The notes under the pieces: generated by a model
What the model saw: the letters and a program-made list of their open reading frames with translations, nothing else
What the model was told of the DNA's origin: nothing
Database searches by the model: none
Program-made: the position numbers and the translations under genes
Shown here: positions 23,145 through 45,351 of the stretch, piece after piece
How the letters are laid out: every line of letters begins with the position of its first letter
Numbering within the stretch: the stretch's first letter is position 1
Assembly: GCA_019155185.1 (NCBI GenBank)
Contig: CM032815.1
Span: 409,001-473,000 of the forward strand
Source: Beaufortia kweichowensis
Taxonomy: Eukaryota; Chordata; Actinopteri; Cypriniformes; Gastromyzontidae
Direction: 5' to 3'
DNA: 64,000 bases

Positions 23145-26100
23145 ATGGCCGTGTTTAGCTCACAGGTGCTTCTCGCCGTTTCGAGATCAAGGTGAGGTCA
23201 TCATTACTGTTACTGTCGCTTTCTTTACAGATTACTTCATCTCATGAAACTAGTTAAGCTCTAGTGAAAGCATCCATGGCATGCTGTTGATCACTTATTA
23301 AAATACAAACAAACATTTGAAGATGGTAGTCTTTGGAGAAAGGTATTCAAGTTGTAAAATGTATATATTTACAGTTTAAGTGCTTAAATTCCTAGATTCA
23401 ATGTATTAGAAAATGTATTTTGTGTATTTGACTTATTTATTTTTGAATGATGGCAATAAAGTTCTTGATAGATTGACTTCATATAAACTTCATATAAACG
23501 AGTATAATTGTTGTCGGTCAGTTCTTTTATATGTAAACAGTCCCTTTCTTGTAGTTTTCTGCATGTTATAACTACATTTATGGGTGTACTTTTTTAAAGA
23601 CATGAAGAATATCAATAAAGCCAATCTCTTTGTTCATAAAGACAAGTCTTGTTCATACAATAAGTCATGTTAAAACAACTTTTGTTACAGGGGATCGTAC
23701 CTCCTTTCTAAAAGACACAGTTGCGCCTCACTCCCCTCGACCGCATGCATCCGTTACCACTCCGAGTCCCTCGGACGGACTGCTTTCACATACAGATGTC
23801 CCAGGTCGCTGTACCCCCCCTACACTTCAGGTTACATTCGTCCTGGTTGTGTAGCTGCACGTCCCCTCCACGGCTCATGTGCGTGGCTGCAGGAGGTGAA
23901 GGGTACAGCTGCCGGCTCTGAGACAGTCCAGGGTGACGCTGTCCCGGCTGCGTCTGCCACTCAACCACCTCCACCACCAGCGCTGCCAAGGAAGTCCCTG
24001 GGACAGAAAGTCCTAGATGAGCTCAAACATTACTATCACGGGTTTCGTCTTTTGGGGATTGACACAAAAATCGCCGGCAGGATGGTCTGGAGGTTATTGC
24101 ACGGGCAGATGCTCACCAGGAGAGAGAGGAGAAGGGTACGTCTGTTTGATTTATTTGGGATCATCTATATTTGGTATTATGTGTTTGTTTAGAAAAATTT
24201 GATGTTAACAACTCTTTGCTTCATCAAGGATTTATAATGTAATTACATAACAAAGAGAGGATTAGGACTGAATATGGTCTTCTAACTAGGTTTTTGTCTT
24301 CCTATGGTTTTGTTTTGTTTTGTTTACCGATAAGTAAGACCTTTTCCTTTGTCCACAGCTGATGCGAACATGTGCCGATTTGTTCCGCTTGGTGCCCTTC
24401 ATAGTCTTTATAATAGTTCCCTTCATGGAGTTTCTGCTTCCAGTTTTCCTCAAGCTCTTCCCAGAAATGTTGCCTTCCACTTTTGAGACCGAGTCCAAAA
24501 AGGTGCATTTGTTTTGCTGACAGTAGATGTTAATAAAGATAAATCATGGATTGAGATCATAATGTTGTTTTGTTGAAAATATATTTTAAACGTCATTGAT
24601 TAATTTTGCTCCTATAGGAGGAGAAACAGAAAAAGGGTCTTGCTGCCAAACTAGAGCTAGCCAAGTTTTTGCAGGAGACCATCGCTGAGATGGCCAGAAG
24701 AAACAAAGCAGCTGTTGGAGACGAGACTCAGAGGTTTTCAACTTATGTGCAACAGGTGAAGTGATGTTACCCAATAGGGAAAGTAAAAATAACTACTTGT
24801 GTAAAATCCTTCATGAATGTAAAATTGATGGTTCTGCTGTTGCCGTGTATAGGTGAGGCACACCGGTGAACAACCCCAGACTAAAGACATTGTGAAGTTC
24901 TCAAAGCTTTTTGAAGATGAACTAACGCTGGAACATCTGGAACGGCCGCAGCTGGTGGCATTGTGCAAACTGCTGGAGCTGCAGCCCATCGGCACAAACA
25001 ATCTGCTCCGCTTCCAACTCATGATGCAGCTGCGCACCATCAAGGCCGACGACAAGGTGAGATTGAAACAGACGGCTGTCGTTAGACCTCCAAAGCTTTA
25101 CTGCTTGATTTATTACTTGACACATTATTGTGACCTCTAGGTTTGTGGATAACCACATGTCGATTGTAAGGCTTTGAAGAGTCAGTTTGCCAAAACCGCC
25201 TTTCTGTCGTCACCAGAAAGTTGTTTGCGGGTTTGATATAGGTCATTCACCTTTGTGATGATTGTTCTTCTTCTCCTGTCTCTTTGCAGATGATCGCCAC
25301 AGAAGGTGTGCCTGGAATGACCGCAGCGGAGCTTCAGGCTGCCTGCAGAAGTCGTGGCATGAGATCTCTGGGTCTGACCACGGATCAGCTCCGACAGCAG
25401 CTGCAACAGGTGTGTGTGTGTCTGTGTTGTAAAACACCATGATGAGACTCTAACACTAATGTGCTCATGCTCAAATGTGAACAAACCTTTAGTTTAGTGT
25501 GTACCTGCATTGTTGATGCCTCACTTTTCACACACACTGCTGTGTGTATATAAATCCCACCAAAAAGACATGCACTACAAATCATCCTGCACTGTTCCCC
25601 TGCCAGCTGCTTGAGTTTGTATTTTTAGTTTATGTATAGGTACATTTTCTTGATATTTCGTTCCACTGTATGCCCCCGCATGTAGCGCAATGACAATAAA
25701 GCTCAACTTGACTTGATGCCCAGCAGAAAATCTTGTTATTGATATGTTCTTGTTCTGTTTTAATTTGTTTTTTCTTTGTCTCTCAGTGGCTGGACCTCCA
25801 CCTGAAAGAGAACGTCCCACCATCCCTTCTGCTGCTCTCTCGTGCAATGTACCTCACAGAGCTCACTCCTAAACCCCCCCTCATCCCACCTGTGCCCAAA
25901 CTGGAGGTATTAATGCAAAATGGCTTGTCATAACCTTGTAAATCATGGTTCGTTTGTGTGTAAACCTAAAATTACACTCGAGTCCCATTTGCCTTTTTGG
26001 CCAAATCAAAGGTATCCAAGTCATTCGTTTCCAATGAAATGTTCTGCTTTCTTTATAATCTTTAGCCATTTATACCAAAAACATGACAGTACCACAACAT

Positions 26101-26901
26101 TGTCTTAACCAATAGCGGAGGAATGGGAACTTGTTCTGCTTACCTTTGACCTTTTGAAGCTTAAAGCAAATCATTAGCAGCTGTGCTATCAGGCAGAAAT
26201 GCACACGGCTGATAAGCCATCACTATATTGGTCATTGTTGCTATGGTTTCTTATGTAATGACCCCTCAGTGTTTATTTTTGTGACACAGAAGGCCGTTCC
26301 TCCTGTAGAGAGTGAAGCTTCAGCCAAAGGGAAACCACAGTCGACCTCTCGGGAGGTGATGGTGGACTCTGCTCCTGTTATTAAAGACAGAAAGGTAAGA
26401 ATGCCATTACATCATCAACAGTTAATCATTATCTCAGTGTCCCGTCAAGCTATCAGGTATTACATAATAATATCTTGGTAAATGAAGTGGTTATAAGTAG
26501 TTTTTGATGTAATTCTGCTATGGAGCACAATATGAAATATTATTTTTTATCTTTATTTAGTCAGAAGAGTTATTGGAGAAACCCAGAGTGTTGGACATGC
26601 CGTCACCAGAAGCTCAGTTAATACATGTAAGTGTATCAGTGGAAAAAGCCGACATTTGCTGTCTTGTTGATGTGTAAGAGATACAACTAATAAATGAAAG
26701 ATCTCATTTGTAATATCTTAATATTTAAGGAAAGTAATTAAACATTTGATTGTTCTTCAGCTCCCTCAGTCACAGGCAGCTGCATATTGATTTGTGAGAA
26801 AATTCTGCATAATTTTGGCTCACCTCTCATCTGTACTGTCCCGTCAGGCTAAAGAGGCAGAACTGGCACAGAAGTCCAAGATGAGTGCCAATGGAATGTG
26901 A
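23145..26901 (+). CDS. letm2: LETM1-domain-containing protein 2 (mitochondrial inner membrane)
   Basis: Paralogue of LETM1, an inner-membrane protein linked to mitochondrial K+/H+ or Ca2+/H+ exchange; LETM2's own role is less defined. Ten coding exons: 23145-23191, 23691-24135, 24359-24502, 24618-24755, 24853-25056, 25290-25409, 25787-25906, 26290-26394, 26561-26626 and 26848-26901. All phases agree: 1,443 nt, 480 residues (human 491). The N-terminus MAVFSSQVLLAVSRSR and following Arg/Ser/Tyr-rich, acid-poor stretch suit a mitochondrial targeting peptide. Recognisable blocks: LDELKHYYHGFRLLGIDTKI, a single TM segment around 173-195 (LVPFIVFIIVPFMEFLLPVF), FLQETIAEMARRN, and LEHLERPQLVALCKLLELQP of the ribosome-binding-like LETM domain. 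The C-terminus is short, without an EF-hand. The frame upstream of HGSCAWLQEV is open only in the phase joined to the ATG exon, which fixes the start. AATAAA at 27,280. Confidence 0.93.
25612..25720 (+). repeat. LINE/SINE tail in letm2 intron
   Basis: Contains GATATTTCGTTCCACTGTAT, then GCGCAATGACAATAAAGCTC and a TTGACTTGA end. This is the standard 3' end of teleost CR1/L2-clade retroposons. Only the tail is present. Confidence 0.6.
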
Positions 26902-28447
26902 GAGAGGCTTCATTCTGTCTCAGGAGAAGATGGAGGAGGATCTCTACTTCAGTCCTGAAGTCTCTTCCTTCTGTGTGTCACACGCAACCATAGAAACAGC
27001 CTTCATAGGGACCTTTCGGACACTACATAGCAGACAAAGACAAGAGAAAATGGTTTCTCATCTCATGAGACTTTTGTAGAGACACCTCAAAACAGACGAA
27101 ATGTCTCACCCCTGCACTCCAGCCCAACAACACGTCTACGCTCCTCAGCTTTGACAAATTCTGTACGTTTGTAATGAAAAAGCGTCATTTTGATAATCAC
27201 ATCTCTGTCTAGCCAAGTAACGTGTAAGGAACTCGCAAACTTGCCTTTTTTGTGCTCATCATTGTTGTGTAAATTTGTAAATAAATTGTAAGATACCTGC
27301 TACTGCTTTATTCAGTCGGCTGTGCCGTATGTTTAAGAGAAATAAGTAATAATATTTTATTACAAGGCAGATGAATTGGCCCTTTATGATGTTTTTCCCC
27401 TCAAATTCTCTTTGGGAAGAAGATTTTACATTCACTCCTTCAGGAGATGTAATGGTGTTACGCCACACCTGCCTATGGCAGAATCTGCAGCTGATAAAAG
27501 ATAAACATGTTTATTTAATGTGTTCACAGTAGGATATGTCCACATTTTGAATGGAAAATTTCCTAAGCAGAAACATCAAATGACTATTAAGAGTTATAAA
27601 GTTTACATGTCATCCATGATAAAAAAAAGATATAATTCCCTAAAATGTATTTTGTTAACCAACTACAGGTTATTGATTTATTTTGCACTGAATAAACCAC
27701 TGGCAGGGTAAATATATTATGGCAATATTGTAAAGTTATACATTTGAAAGCATTGATGAATCTATTTGATGTTTGTATTGTATTACTCCAGGACTTTATC
27801 AGTCTTTAACTCACAATTGAACAATTATGTAAAATGGATTATAAACCTGCCCGTCATTACAGTCAAGAAATGGTGCTCATTATCCTTTCATTTTGTTTTT
27901 TGTCTACCAAAGTGTCCTCATATTCCAATTTAAAGTTCAAATTCATAAAATGTGTCGTCATTTTTTAACAAATTATGTAAAAAGATACATGACAAATTTA
28001 TTATTTTGTCTTGGATAAGAAAGAAAATTTTCAAATTAAGATATTTTGTTGTGAATAGAAATACAGACTTTTGGATCGGTAGAATTGCTTTTTTCCACAA
28101 GAAAACTAAAAAACTCAATTTATCCAAGCAATGTTATTAGCAACATGATTCTGGAATCCTAGTCAGTGGTATATCTGAGATGCCTTCAGTGCTGTTTAAC
28201 CTGAAGATCAATGAAGTTCTCCATTCCTCAGAGAAGCATTAAAGCAGGACACACACAACATGATGTTCATCACAAGACTCTCCTGTGAAACAACCGGACC
28301 GGTTAAGCTTTGATCATTCTGATAGTAAGACCCCTTCTTGTGTTCAAAAATGATGGGAAACTATTTATAACCACTGAAAAACCTTTCAGCTTTTGACAGC
28401 TAACATCATCCCTTATATACAGTATGTGTATGGATGTGCTTGCCATA

Positions 28448-28512
28448 CTTACATTTACATGTATTCATTTAGCAGATGTTTTTATCCAAAGGGACTTACA
28501 AATTAAATGTAG
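28448..28512 (+). repeat. teleost core repeat, copy 3 (degenerate)
   Basis: 'ACATTTACATGTATTCATTT' followed by 'AGCAGATGTTTTTATCCAAA' and GGGACTTACAAATTAAATG. Same family as the copies at 4,312 and 10,877 but more diverged. Confidence 0.6.
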
Positions 28513-28589
28513 TTGTAAAAATGTCAATGCAAAGTAACTTACGAGAAATACAAAACATTTAAACACTTCAGTCGTCACATAATATTTGT

Positions 28590-28775
28590 GGGTTTTCAAA
28601 ATTTCTAAATTCTTTCATAATTTACTTACTATAAAGATTTTTTGAAGAATGCTGGCAACCAAACAACATGAAGATTCCCAGTGACTTTCATTGGATGAAC
28701 ACACAAAACCCTTGAGACAATTCTCAAAACATCTCTTGTGTTTTACAAAAGAAAGAGTCATATCCAGGTTTGTCT
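28590..28775. mobile_element. diverged 'GGATAGTTCACCC'-family MITE interior
   Basis: Words such as GAAGAATGCTGGCAACCAAA, GTGACTTTCATTGGATG and CTCTTGTGTTTTACAAAAGA follow the order of the interior of the MITE family seen at 36,504, 56,668 and 59,275. No intact terminal repeats remain. Confidence 0.4.
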
Positions 28776-29386
28776 AGTCTTTTAAGTAAAAGTAGCATTA
28801 AAGTGACATCTAGTGGTTCCATTATAAAACTACATCATTCAATTGATCCCAAATATTGTAAATACTGCAAATACAGCAAATGGAAGAGAAAATACACATC
28901 CACTCAGAAATCAGTGTGTGATTGTTGCAAATGTACATAGACCTTGTGGAACCTCTGAACAGTTGATGACGGAGAGGCCAGATGTAGAGAATATAGTCTG
29001 CCTATAGTTCTACTAAGTAAAGCAACTTTTTTATGCTACTAGACACCTCACACACCAATAATTTTTGTACTTAAGGTTATTATGCCTGTCTGCTCCTACT
29101 GTAATAAAAACACAGTACAATAGAAAGCAAGATGTACTTTTCTACTGCCAAAACTGCACATCCTACACATTATTGTGGCCCATATTATTGAAGGATGTGG
29201 TTGCTACTGCAGCTTCCTGCCGCGCTGAGAGACATGTGAGAGTCAAAAGCATCTCTCTCTTTAGAGACTCAGACTCAAGTGTGTTGTTCATAGTTTTGGC
29301 AGTGGTTTCGATTAAAAGAGGTATTAATAAATTGGAGGAACTGGGATTTTTGTGAGAAGGAGGGGTGAATTGAATGGGAGGGAGCG

Positions 29387-39746
<10,360 letters not shown>

Positions 39747-40928
39747 TGAAGAACAGAAATACACTGAACCTAAACCCCAGTTTCTTTATATAGACTATGA
39801 GATTGGGGCTAGTTGTCAATAGCTGAGAAGTTTAGGGGATAATTAGTATTTTTTGTAGTATTAGTTTCAATTTGAACTAAATTCTGTCCTACTTTCCCAA
39901 AGTAAAATTATAAGATGATTTACACTATAATTGAAAATTTTCTAGTGTACATTAACAAAGTGTGCAAAGTAGTTACTGTATAATTTACCACATTGGAAGT
40001 CTGGGCAAAGAATATATATATATATATACTTACTCTCTATAATGTCATTATAGTTTAGAATGCAGAATGTTTATGTTGTCTGTAAATGTGTTAAAAGTTG
40101 TTTTTATGTGAACTTTACAGCCTTAAATGAGAGTACATTTGTAAATAAAAAAATAAATATCTCGTCTGATGGATTTGTGTGCAACTGTGTGATGATAGAA
40201 AGACAGTAATCCATTAAACAGCATCTGGAATTGTCTCGTGGGAAGTATCACCACGCCTCGACTGTTTACTTGATTGAAAAACATCATCATTTCGGTGGGA
40301 AGCGGAGTGTTGATCAGTTGCTTCCTCTATATCAAGCTCAATACGGTAAGAAAAGGTTTATTTATTAAGTAAATCAAAACGTTTGTTGTCGTGATATTGT
40401 CATTTAAACAGATGAATAATTCATAATAATAGTAATGTTTGAAAACTTATTTTTAAACCTCGACTATTTAAATTAATTATTTGAAATATAATATTATTTA
40501 AAAAAATATTATTATTATTTTTGTAACGTCAAACTATTACTTTATCCCACCATAGAAACACTAACAAAACTTTTTATTTAAATTAAAACAAAAGTAATAT
40601 TTTTCACATTATAAAATATTTATACATATATTTAAAGTGCATTAGCATTCATTTGGCATCATGCTTTACTAACAATATGTTTAAGTTAATATGAGGTTAT
40701 TTATAAACCTTTTCTTCATATTTTCTGTATCAAGTAAAATACTTTTTATATCTTTAGTAGCCTACAATTACATATTTAAACGATGAGTATGCATGCTTCA
40801 GAGTTTATTTATTGAAATATTTTAATGTAGAATGACCGCTGTATCCAGGTAAATTATTACAGTACATCTTTACATTTTGCACATTTTGTCCACATGTTGT
40901 TGTTTTGGCTTGCACGGTAGGAGCGAAA
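39747..40928 (+). other. kinase 3'UTR, then prion-gene 5'UTR exon and intron
   Basis: Kinase 3'UTR to the AATAAA near 40,144. A candidate noncoding first exon of the prion gene ends near 40,347 at the donor AATACG|GTAAGAAA. AT-rich intron sequence follows to the acceptor GCACGGTAG at 40,918-40,920, eight bases before the prion ATG. An intron confined to the 5'UTR matches the known structure of vertebrate PRNP. Confidence 0.55.
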
Positions 40929-41924
40929 ATGGGTCAGTTATACAAACGTGTACTGCTCATGCTGGTTTTGACGGCTGTGCTACACGATACGTCTGGGGCA
41001 AAGAAAGGGTCTGTGAGCAAAAACACCTCCAAGAAGACACATTCATCACAGCCTAACCCTCCCAGACAACCCTCCTCTCCTGCTGATGGCAAAAACCCAG
41101 GCAACCCTAACCAGCAGAATCCTGTTAAAGTGGGCACTAATTCTGGTGGATACCCAGTGAGAACCGGGGGGGACCCGAGAGGTTATCCCGTTGACTATCC
41201 TAACAGGAACCCCAACAATAAAATTCTTAGTCCACGCTATGGAGGCGCGTATGGAGCTGGTGGGTTCGGCACGGGTGGCTCCCCCTTTTCCCGTTCCGTG
41301 CAAAGCATGGGCTACGGTCCCTCTGTAAAATCCAAAGGCTTTGCGAAACAAGCAATGGTAGCTGCAGGTGCCGGGACATTGACAGGAATGGCCGTGGGCT
41401 ACGGAGTCGGGCAGTTTCCACGCCCAGACTTCCAATTTAACAGCCCTCAGGAGGAACGTTACTACAACAACTACATGTATCGACGTCACGGCATCAACTC
41501 TAACAACAAAAAAGACAAGGAACGCAAGTATACGCCAAAGCAACCAACGCAGGATCTGTCATATGACCAGCACATGAACACGTGCATGAAGAGAACAGAC
41601 CTGGATTCTGCAGATGATAATATCCAAAGAGATGAGCCTTTGACTGGTCATACTGGTCTGGATCAAACCGTCACCACATCGCCCTCAACTAATAATGAGG
41701 ATGAGAATGATGATACAGTGAGCATCCTAAAGATTGGCTATCCTGCACTTACAGAGCAGATGAAAGCTAGGAAGTGTATAGAGATGTACTTGGTCAACTC
41801 GGAGAGCTTTCAGGAAAAGTCCACAGAGATTTCCCGAAGCCACAGTAACATTAATAGCCACTTTGTCTCTGGGTTGTTTGTGTTTCTCACTACTTTTATG
41901 TGTGTACATCCTTCATGGATCTAA
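40929..41924 (+). CDS. prnp: prion protein-like GPI-anchored glycoprotein
   Basis: Teleost PrP-family cell-surface protein, whole CDS in one exon as for PRNP, 331 residues. The ATG at 40,929 is the first in frame after a 5'UTR acceptor. Layout: signal peptide about 1-24 (LLMLVLTAVLHDTSGA); basic/Pro-rich start; short degenerate Gly-Tyr-Pro repeats 71-130 (SGGYPV, RGYPVDYP, GGAYGAGGFGTGGS); the conserved hydrophobic core 140-163 (KQAMVAAGAGTLTGMAVGYG), followed by RYYNNYMYRRHG; a C-terminal domain with C219 and C283, probably a disulphide; C-terminal hydrophobic GPI signal (FVSGLFVFLTTFMCV). The only N-X-S/T sequon I see is N32, outside the globular domain. At 331 residues it is much shorter than the long fish PrP1/PrP2 proteins. 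An acidic insert lies between the two cysteines. AATAAA at 42,036. Which fish paralogue it is cannot be settled here. Confidence 0.88.
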   Translation: MGQLYKRVLLMLVLTAVLHDTSGAKKGSVSKNTSKKTHSSQPNPPRQPSSPADGKNPGNPNQQNPVKVGTNSGGYPVRTGGDPRGYPVDYPNRNPNNKILSPRYGGAYGAGGFGTGGSPFSRSVQSMGYGPSVKSKGFAKQAMVAAGAGTLTGMAVGYGVGQFPRPDFQFNSPQEERYYNNYMYRRHGINSNNKKDKERKYTPKQPTQDLSYDQHMNTCMKRTDLDSADDNIQRDEPLTGHTGLDQTVTTSPSTNNEDENDDTVSILKIGYPALTEQMKARKCIEMYLVNSESFQEKSTEISRSHSNINSHFVSGLFVFLTTFMCVHPSWI

Positions 41925-43715
41925 GTGGCACTTAGTAACACTGATTGCATGTAAAACCTTTGAATTGTTGCTCTTTTCACTGGCAATGTTCAAAGCCAAG
42001 TGAACTATTTCCTGTGTTTTATTATTGAGAATAACAATAAAGGTACTTTTTAATATACTGTACTGTACTTTCCTACTGTACTTGAAATATATATTTCAAC
42101 ATGCCTTTTCCCTTAAATCCAACAGAAAATATATCTCTGTATGTTAGGTGTATATGCATGTATACAAGATGTATTATGGATGTATTTTTAGTAAATTGTT
42201 GTTATTATTATTATTATTATTATTTACAGATTAATTTTTATTATTTAGGTCTTGAGACACAATGCAAAAGCCACGTCAGTGTAGCATATAATTGTGTCAT
42301 TTCATTTATTCAATGAACATGTTTTGAATTGCACATACAGGTAGACAACGTTTGGTATTTGTACATTTATTTTCTTTCCTGAGGATTTGGTCCCAGCTGG
42401 GGATTTAAGACAACATGTTGCTCTTTAATGCTTCTTTAAAACAATATGTATTGTGAAAAGTGTTGCTATGCCTATGATATGAAGTAATATAAGAAATAAC
42501 ATATTAAGCCACTTTTATCTACTATGTATTGTCTATTTAATATGTCTGCAACAATAGTTCAATGTTTATAAATGATCTTTATTTAGAGATATTTCTCAGT
42601 TAATATTTATGCAGTTAATTGAACATTTGATTAATAGGCATATCATGTAAATAATTTAAGTTTATTATCTTTTCTTTTTTATTCTTATACATTTGGGAAC
42701 TTGCAATTGTTGCTTTTATTGTCTTACTGTGTAGATTTGCTTTTGTATTTATAGCGATTTGTATTAACTGTTATTGTGTTTAAATAAATGATGTTGTTGT
42801 TCTTTCTTTCTATGTCGTTTTGTAGATTTACCAATGGCTGTTCTGTTTAAAAGCTCTTGTAGGAAATAAGGAAACATCGCCATGGTAACATGAGCATTCT
42901 GAGGCCTTCACATGACACATCCTCTGTGTTGCTAGGAGACCTATCATTATTTAGAAAAAGAAGAAAGCATTGTGAGATTTTAGTAAACAAAGTGAACATG
43001 AAGAAGCACATTTTATTTGAACGTGAAAGCAACATGAGAGATGTAGTTAAAAATACCTGCCAAAATAAATCACAAACCTTGAAACTGATGCAGTAATTGA
43101 CTTCACTTGAAAAAACAAAAACAACAGTAAAAAACATCACTGCATTTTTATTCTTTACACCTGCTTTCACATCACTACAATACTCACAAATTTTGCATAA
43201 AATATGTTAATTATATAAATAAGATAATAATGCACTTACATATCAGCGCACAGTCTCCTAATATTTGTAAGTCGCTTTGGATAAAAGCGTCAGATAAATG
43301 CCTAAATGTAAATGTAAATATCAGCCCTTAAATAAAAGATATTCATATGTATAAACAGGCCACTAAAATAATAACACAAATTCCTTGATTGCAGAACTGA
43401 CAGCTAATTGATATTAAATTAATAAAATGTTTAGTTCTGAGATGATTTAAAATTCCACTCCAACTGATCAACTATTGAATACATTTTAAAAGCTTAATAT
43501 GCAAATATATATTACATGTACCCTGAAACAAACATACCATAATACCATTAATCCTTTCTAAAAATCTCACTCTCTCAAATACTGTCCAAATATTAATCAA
43601 CAAAGGCATATTGCTTATGTAAGATCTCAGTGGTTTTCTCTTCATAATAAGAGGAAAGGGTTAATTAATTGCATCCTTTGTTGTGTTTTAAAAACGAAAC
43701 CTTTTTGAAGTCTCT
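41925..43715. other. 3'UTRs of the convergent prion and Shadoo-like genes
   Basis: The prion 3'UTR ends near the AATAAA at 42,036. The Shadoo-like 3'UTR reads leftward, with a candidate minus-strand AATAAA at 43,152-43,147. Between them is AT-rich DNA plus a core-repeat copy at 43,253-43,320. No ORF is supported. Confidence 0.5.
43253..43321 (-). repeat. teleost core repeat, copy 4
   Basis: 'GTCTCCTAATATTTGTAAGT' then 'CGCTTTGGATAAAAGCGTCA' then 'GATAAATGCCTAAATGTAAA', reverse orientation, in the 3'UTR or flank of the Shadoo-like gene. Confidence 0.75.
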
Positions 43716-44132
43716 TCAGTTCCACATAAAGATGTGTGTCACAGTTCCGAGGAATATGAGGATACTGACCCCACGCTTTGAGCTGGCTGTGTTTCTATAA
43801 TAGTCTGTGCGATTGTGGTATCTAGTTCCATCAGGGTAGTAATAGCGTCTGTCCTCTTCAGAGTAGCCATAGCCGTACCTCTGCCTGCCCAGAGAGCCCA
43901 GCCCGTACCCGATGGCCGCTCCTCCGAGAGCCCCTGCGGCCGCGGCACCTGCCACTTTCAGCCCCTGCTTCGATGAGCCCTTGATGTGGGAAGGTGGCGC
44001 TCTGGCCCCCAGGCCCACTCCTTTGCCCTTGCTGCCAAAACTCCCTCCACGTTTGCAGTGGACCCATGGGCACAATGCTGCGACCAGCAACATCCACACC
44101 AAAATGATCAATAGCTTTTGGTTAGCCATCAT
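43716..44132 (-). CDS. sprnb: Shadoo-like/prion-related GPI protein
   Basis: Small secreted prion-family protein, 138 residues, whole CDS in one exon. It starts at tandem ATGs (44,132 or 44,129) a few bases after an acceptor (TTTTAAAG), with a probable noncoding exon ending at a donor near 44,742. Signal peptide MMANQKLLIILVWMLLVAAL ending near CPWVHC; then basic Gly-rich KRGGSFGSKGKGVGLGAR; hydrophobic Ala/Gly core LKVAGAAAAGALGGAAIGYG, the motif shared by PrP and Shadoo; a Tyr-rich tail (RYGYGYSEEDRRYYYPDGTR) with one sequon, NRT; C-terminal hydrophobic GPI signal (VSILIFLGTVTHIFMW). Cysteines occur only in the signal-peptide region, so there is no PrP-type disulphide, which favours a Shadoo2/PrP-rel identity. 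It faces the prion-like gene tail to tail and lies next to rassf2, the arrangement I recall for fish SPRNB. The symbol is tentative. Confidence 0.8.
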   Translation of the reverse strand: MMANQKLLIILVWMLLVAALCPWVHCKRGGSFGSKGKGVGLGARAPPSHIKGSSKQGLKVAGAAAAGALGGAAIGYGLGSLGRQRYGYGYSEEDRRYYYPDGTRYHNRTDYYRNTASSKRGVSILIFLGTVTHIFMWN

Positions 44133-45308
44133 GCCTTTAAAAGACAATTCAAATAACAGAATCGTTATGCAAGATTTTAATAAAAATATACCACTACTGT
44201 AATACCAGATAGAATTGTGTATCTGTAAACAGTTATTTTGTAAGTTCAGTGCAAGTGCTTTGCTTATGTCACATAACAATACACATTTCTGCATAATTTT
44301 CAGTAAAAAGCTTAAATTCAGTCAGGGTTCAAAACAGCCTTTTGGTTAGTATTGGACAATTACAGTGTGTTGAAAGGCACATGCCATCTGAATCCTGTTA
44401 CACACACCATTGAACATCAAAAGATGAGTGCTGACCACTGACAAAAGCAAAGGCATTGTGTTAAGTCCACTACAAAAGAGAGCAATAATCTGCAATTATT
44501 GACATACAATGACCCCAAATGATCTATTTATTGCATTACATTTATTACAGTTATCCATGTTGATAATATATTTTTAATTATTTTATACTAAACTAAACTA
44601 CTGTCATACCACCAGATCTACAGAATACCATTTTATGAAACCTAAATGCATCATTATAAGATTAAATTGAAAACATTTTTATTTCTCAAGGTTCAAATTC
44701 CATATAGACTCCATCTGTTGCTACAAATGAAAACATCTTACCTGCACGCTGGTCTTTGTTCACCGTTCGATGAATTTCTCAATCTCTCGAGCATGAGGAG
44801 CTGCTCTGATGTGGTAAACAACCACCTCATGGACCAGTCACTCATTCAACAGGAGCCAATGAGCATTCATTGATGCTCAGAAGCCACACCCCCTGAGAAC
44901 AAAAGCACAGCACAGGAGGAATTACAGCCTGGTACCAGTGTGTTGTTCTGTTCATTTGAAAGCAATTACTTGTGTACTTAAAAGGCTTACTGTATGTTGT
45001 CATGGGAACAAATCTATGTCGAAAAAAATGAAAAAGTAACCGTGGTGCATTGTTTACCAAATTCAAACGGATATTTTATAATGATTGTTTAGTTCAGTTT
45101 TGATGTATTTGTTCAGTGACTGTTAATACAGACCCATGGGATCCATTTAACCGCAGAACGATGTAAGCATTAACATTTATTGTGTAACATTAGAAGCAAT
45201 CACAGCAGCCAGTCATGTTTTATTAGATCATTGTGTGTGGGTGTGTGTGTGTGTGTGTGTGTGTGTGTCTGTGTGTGTGTGTGTGTGTGTCTGTGTGTGT
45301 GTGTGTGT

Positions 45309-45351
<43 letters not shown>

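Larger units (their letters stand above)
26902..29386. other. letm2 3'UTR and intergenic DNA before the kinase gene
   Basis: letm2 3'UTR runs to the AATAAA at 27,280-27,285. The rest is AT-rich intergenic DNA with a degenerate core repeat near 28,448-28,510 and a diverged MITE copy at about 28,590-28,775. The kinase 5'UTR or promoter must lie within the last few hundred bases. I see no CpG island. Confidence 0.5.

Noticed and set aside
29065..29355. 96-codon plus-strand ORF before the kinase start
   Set aside because: No homology to the SLK N-terminus and not in a supported exon; probably 5' flank or 5'UTR of the kinase.
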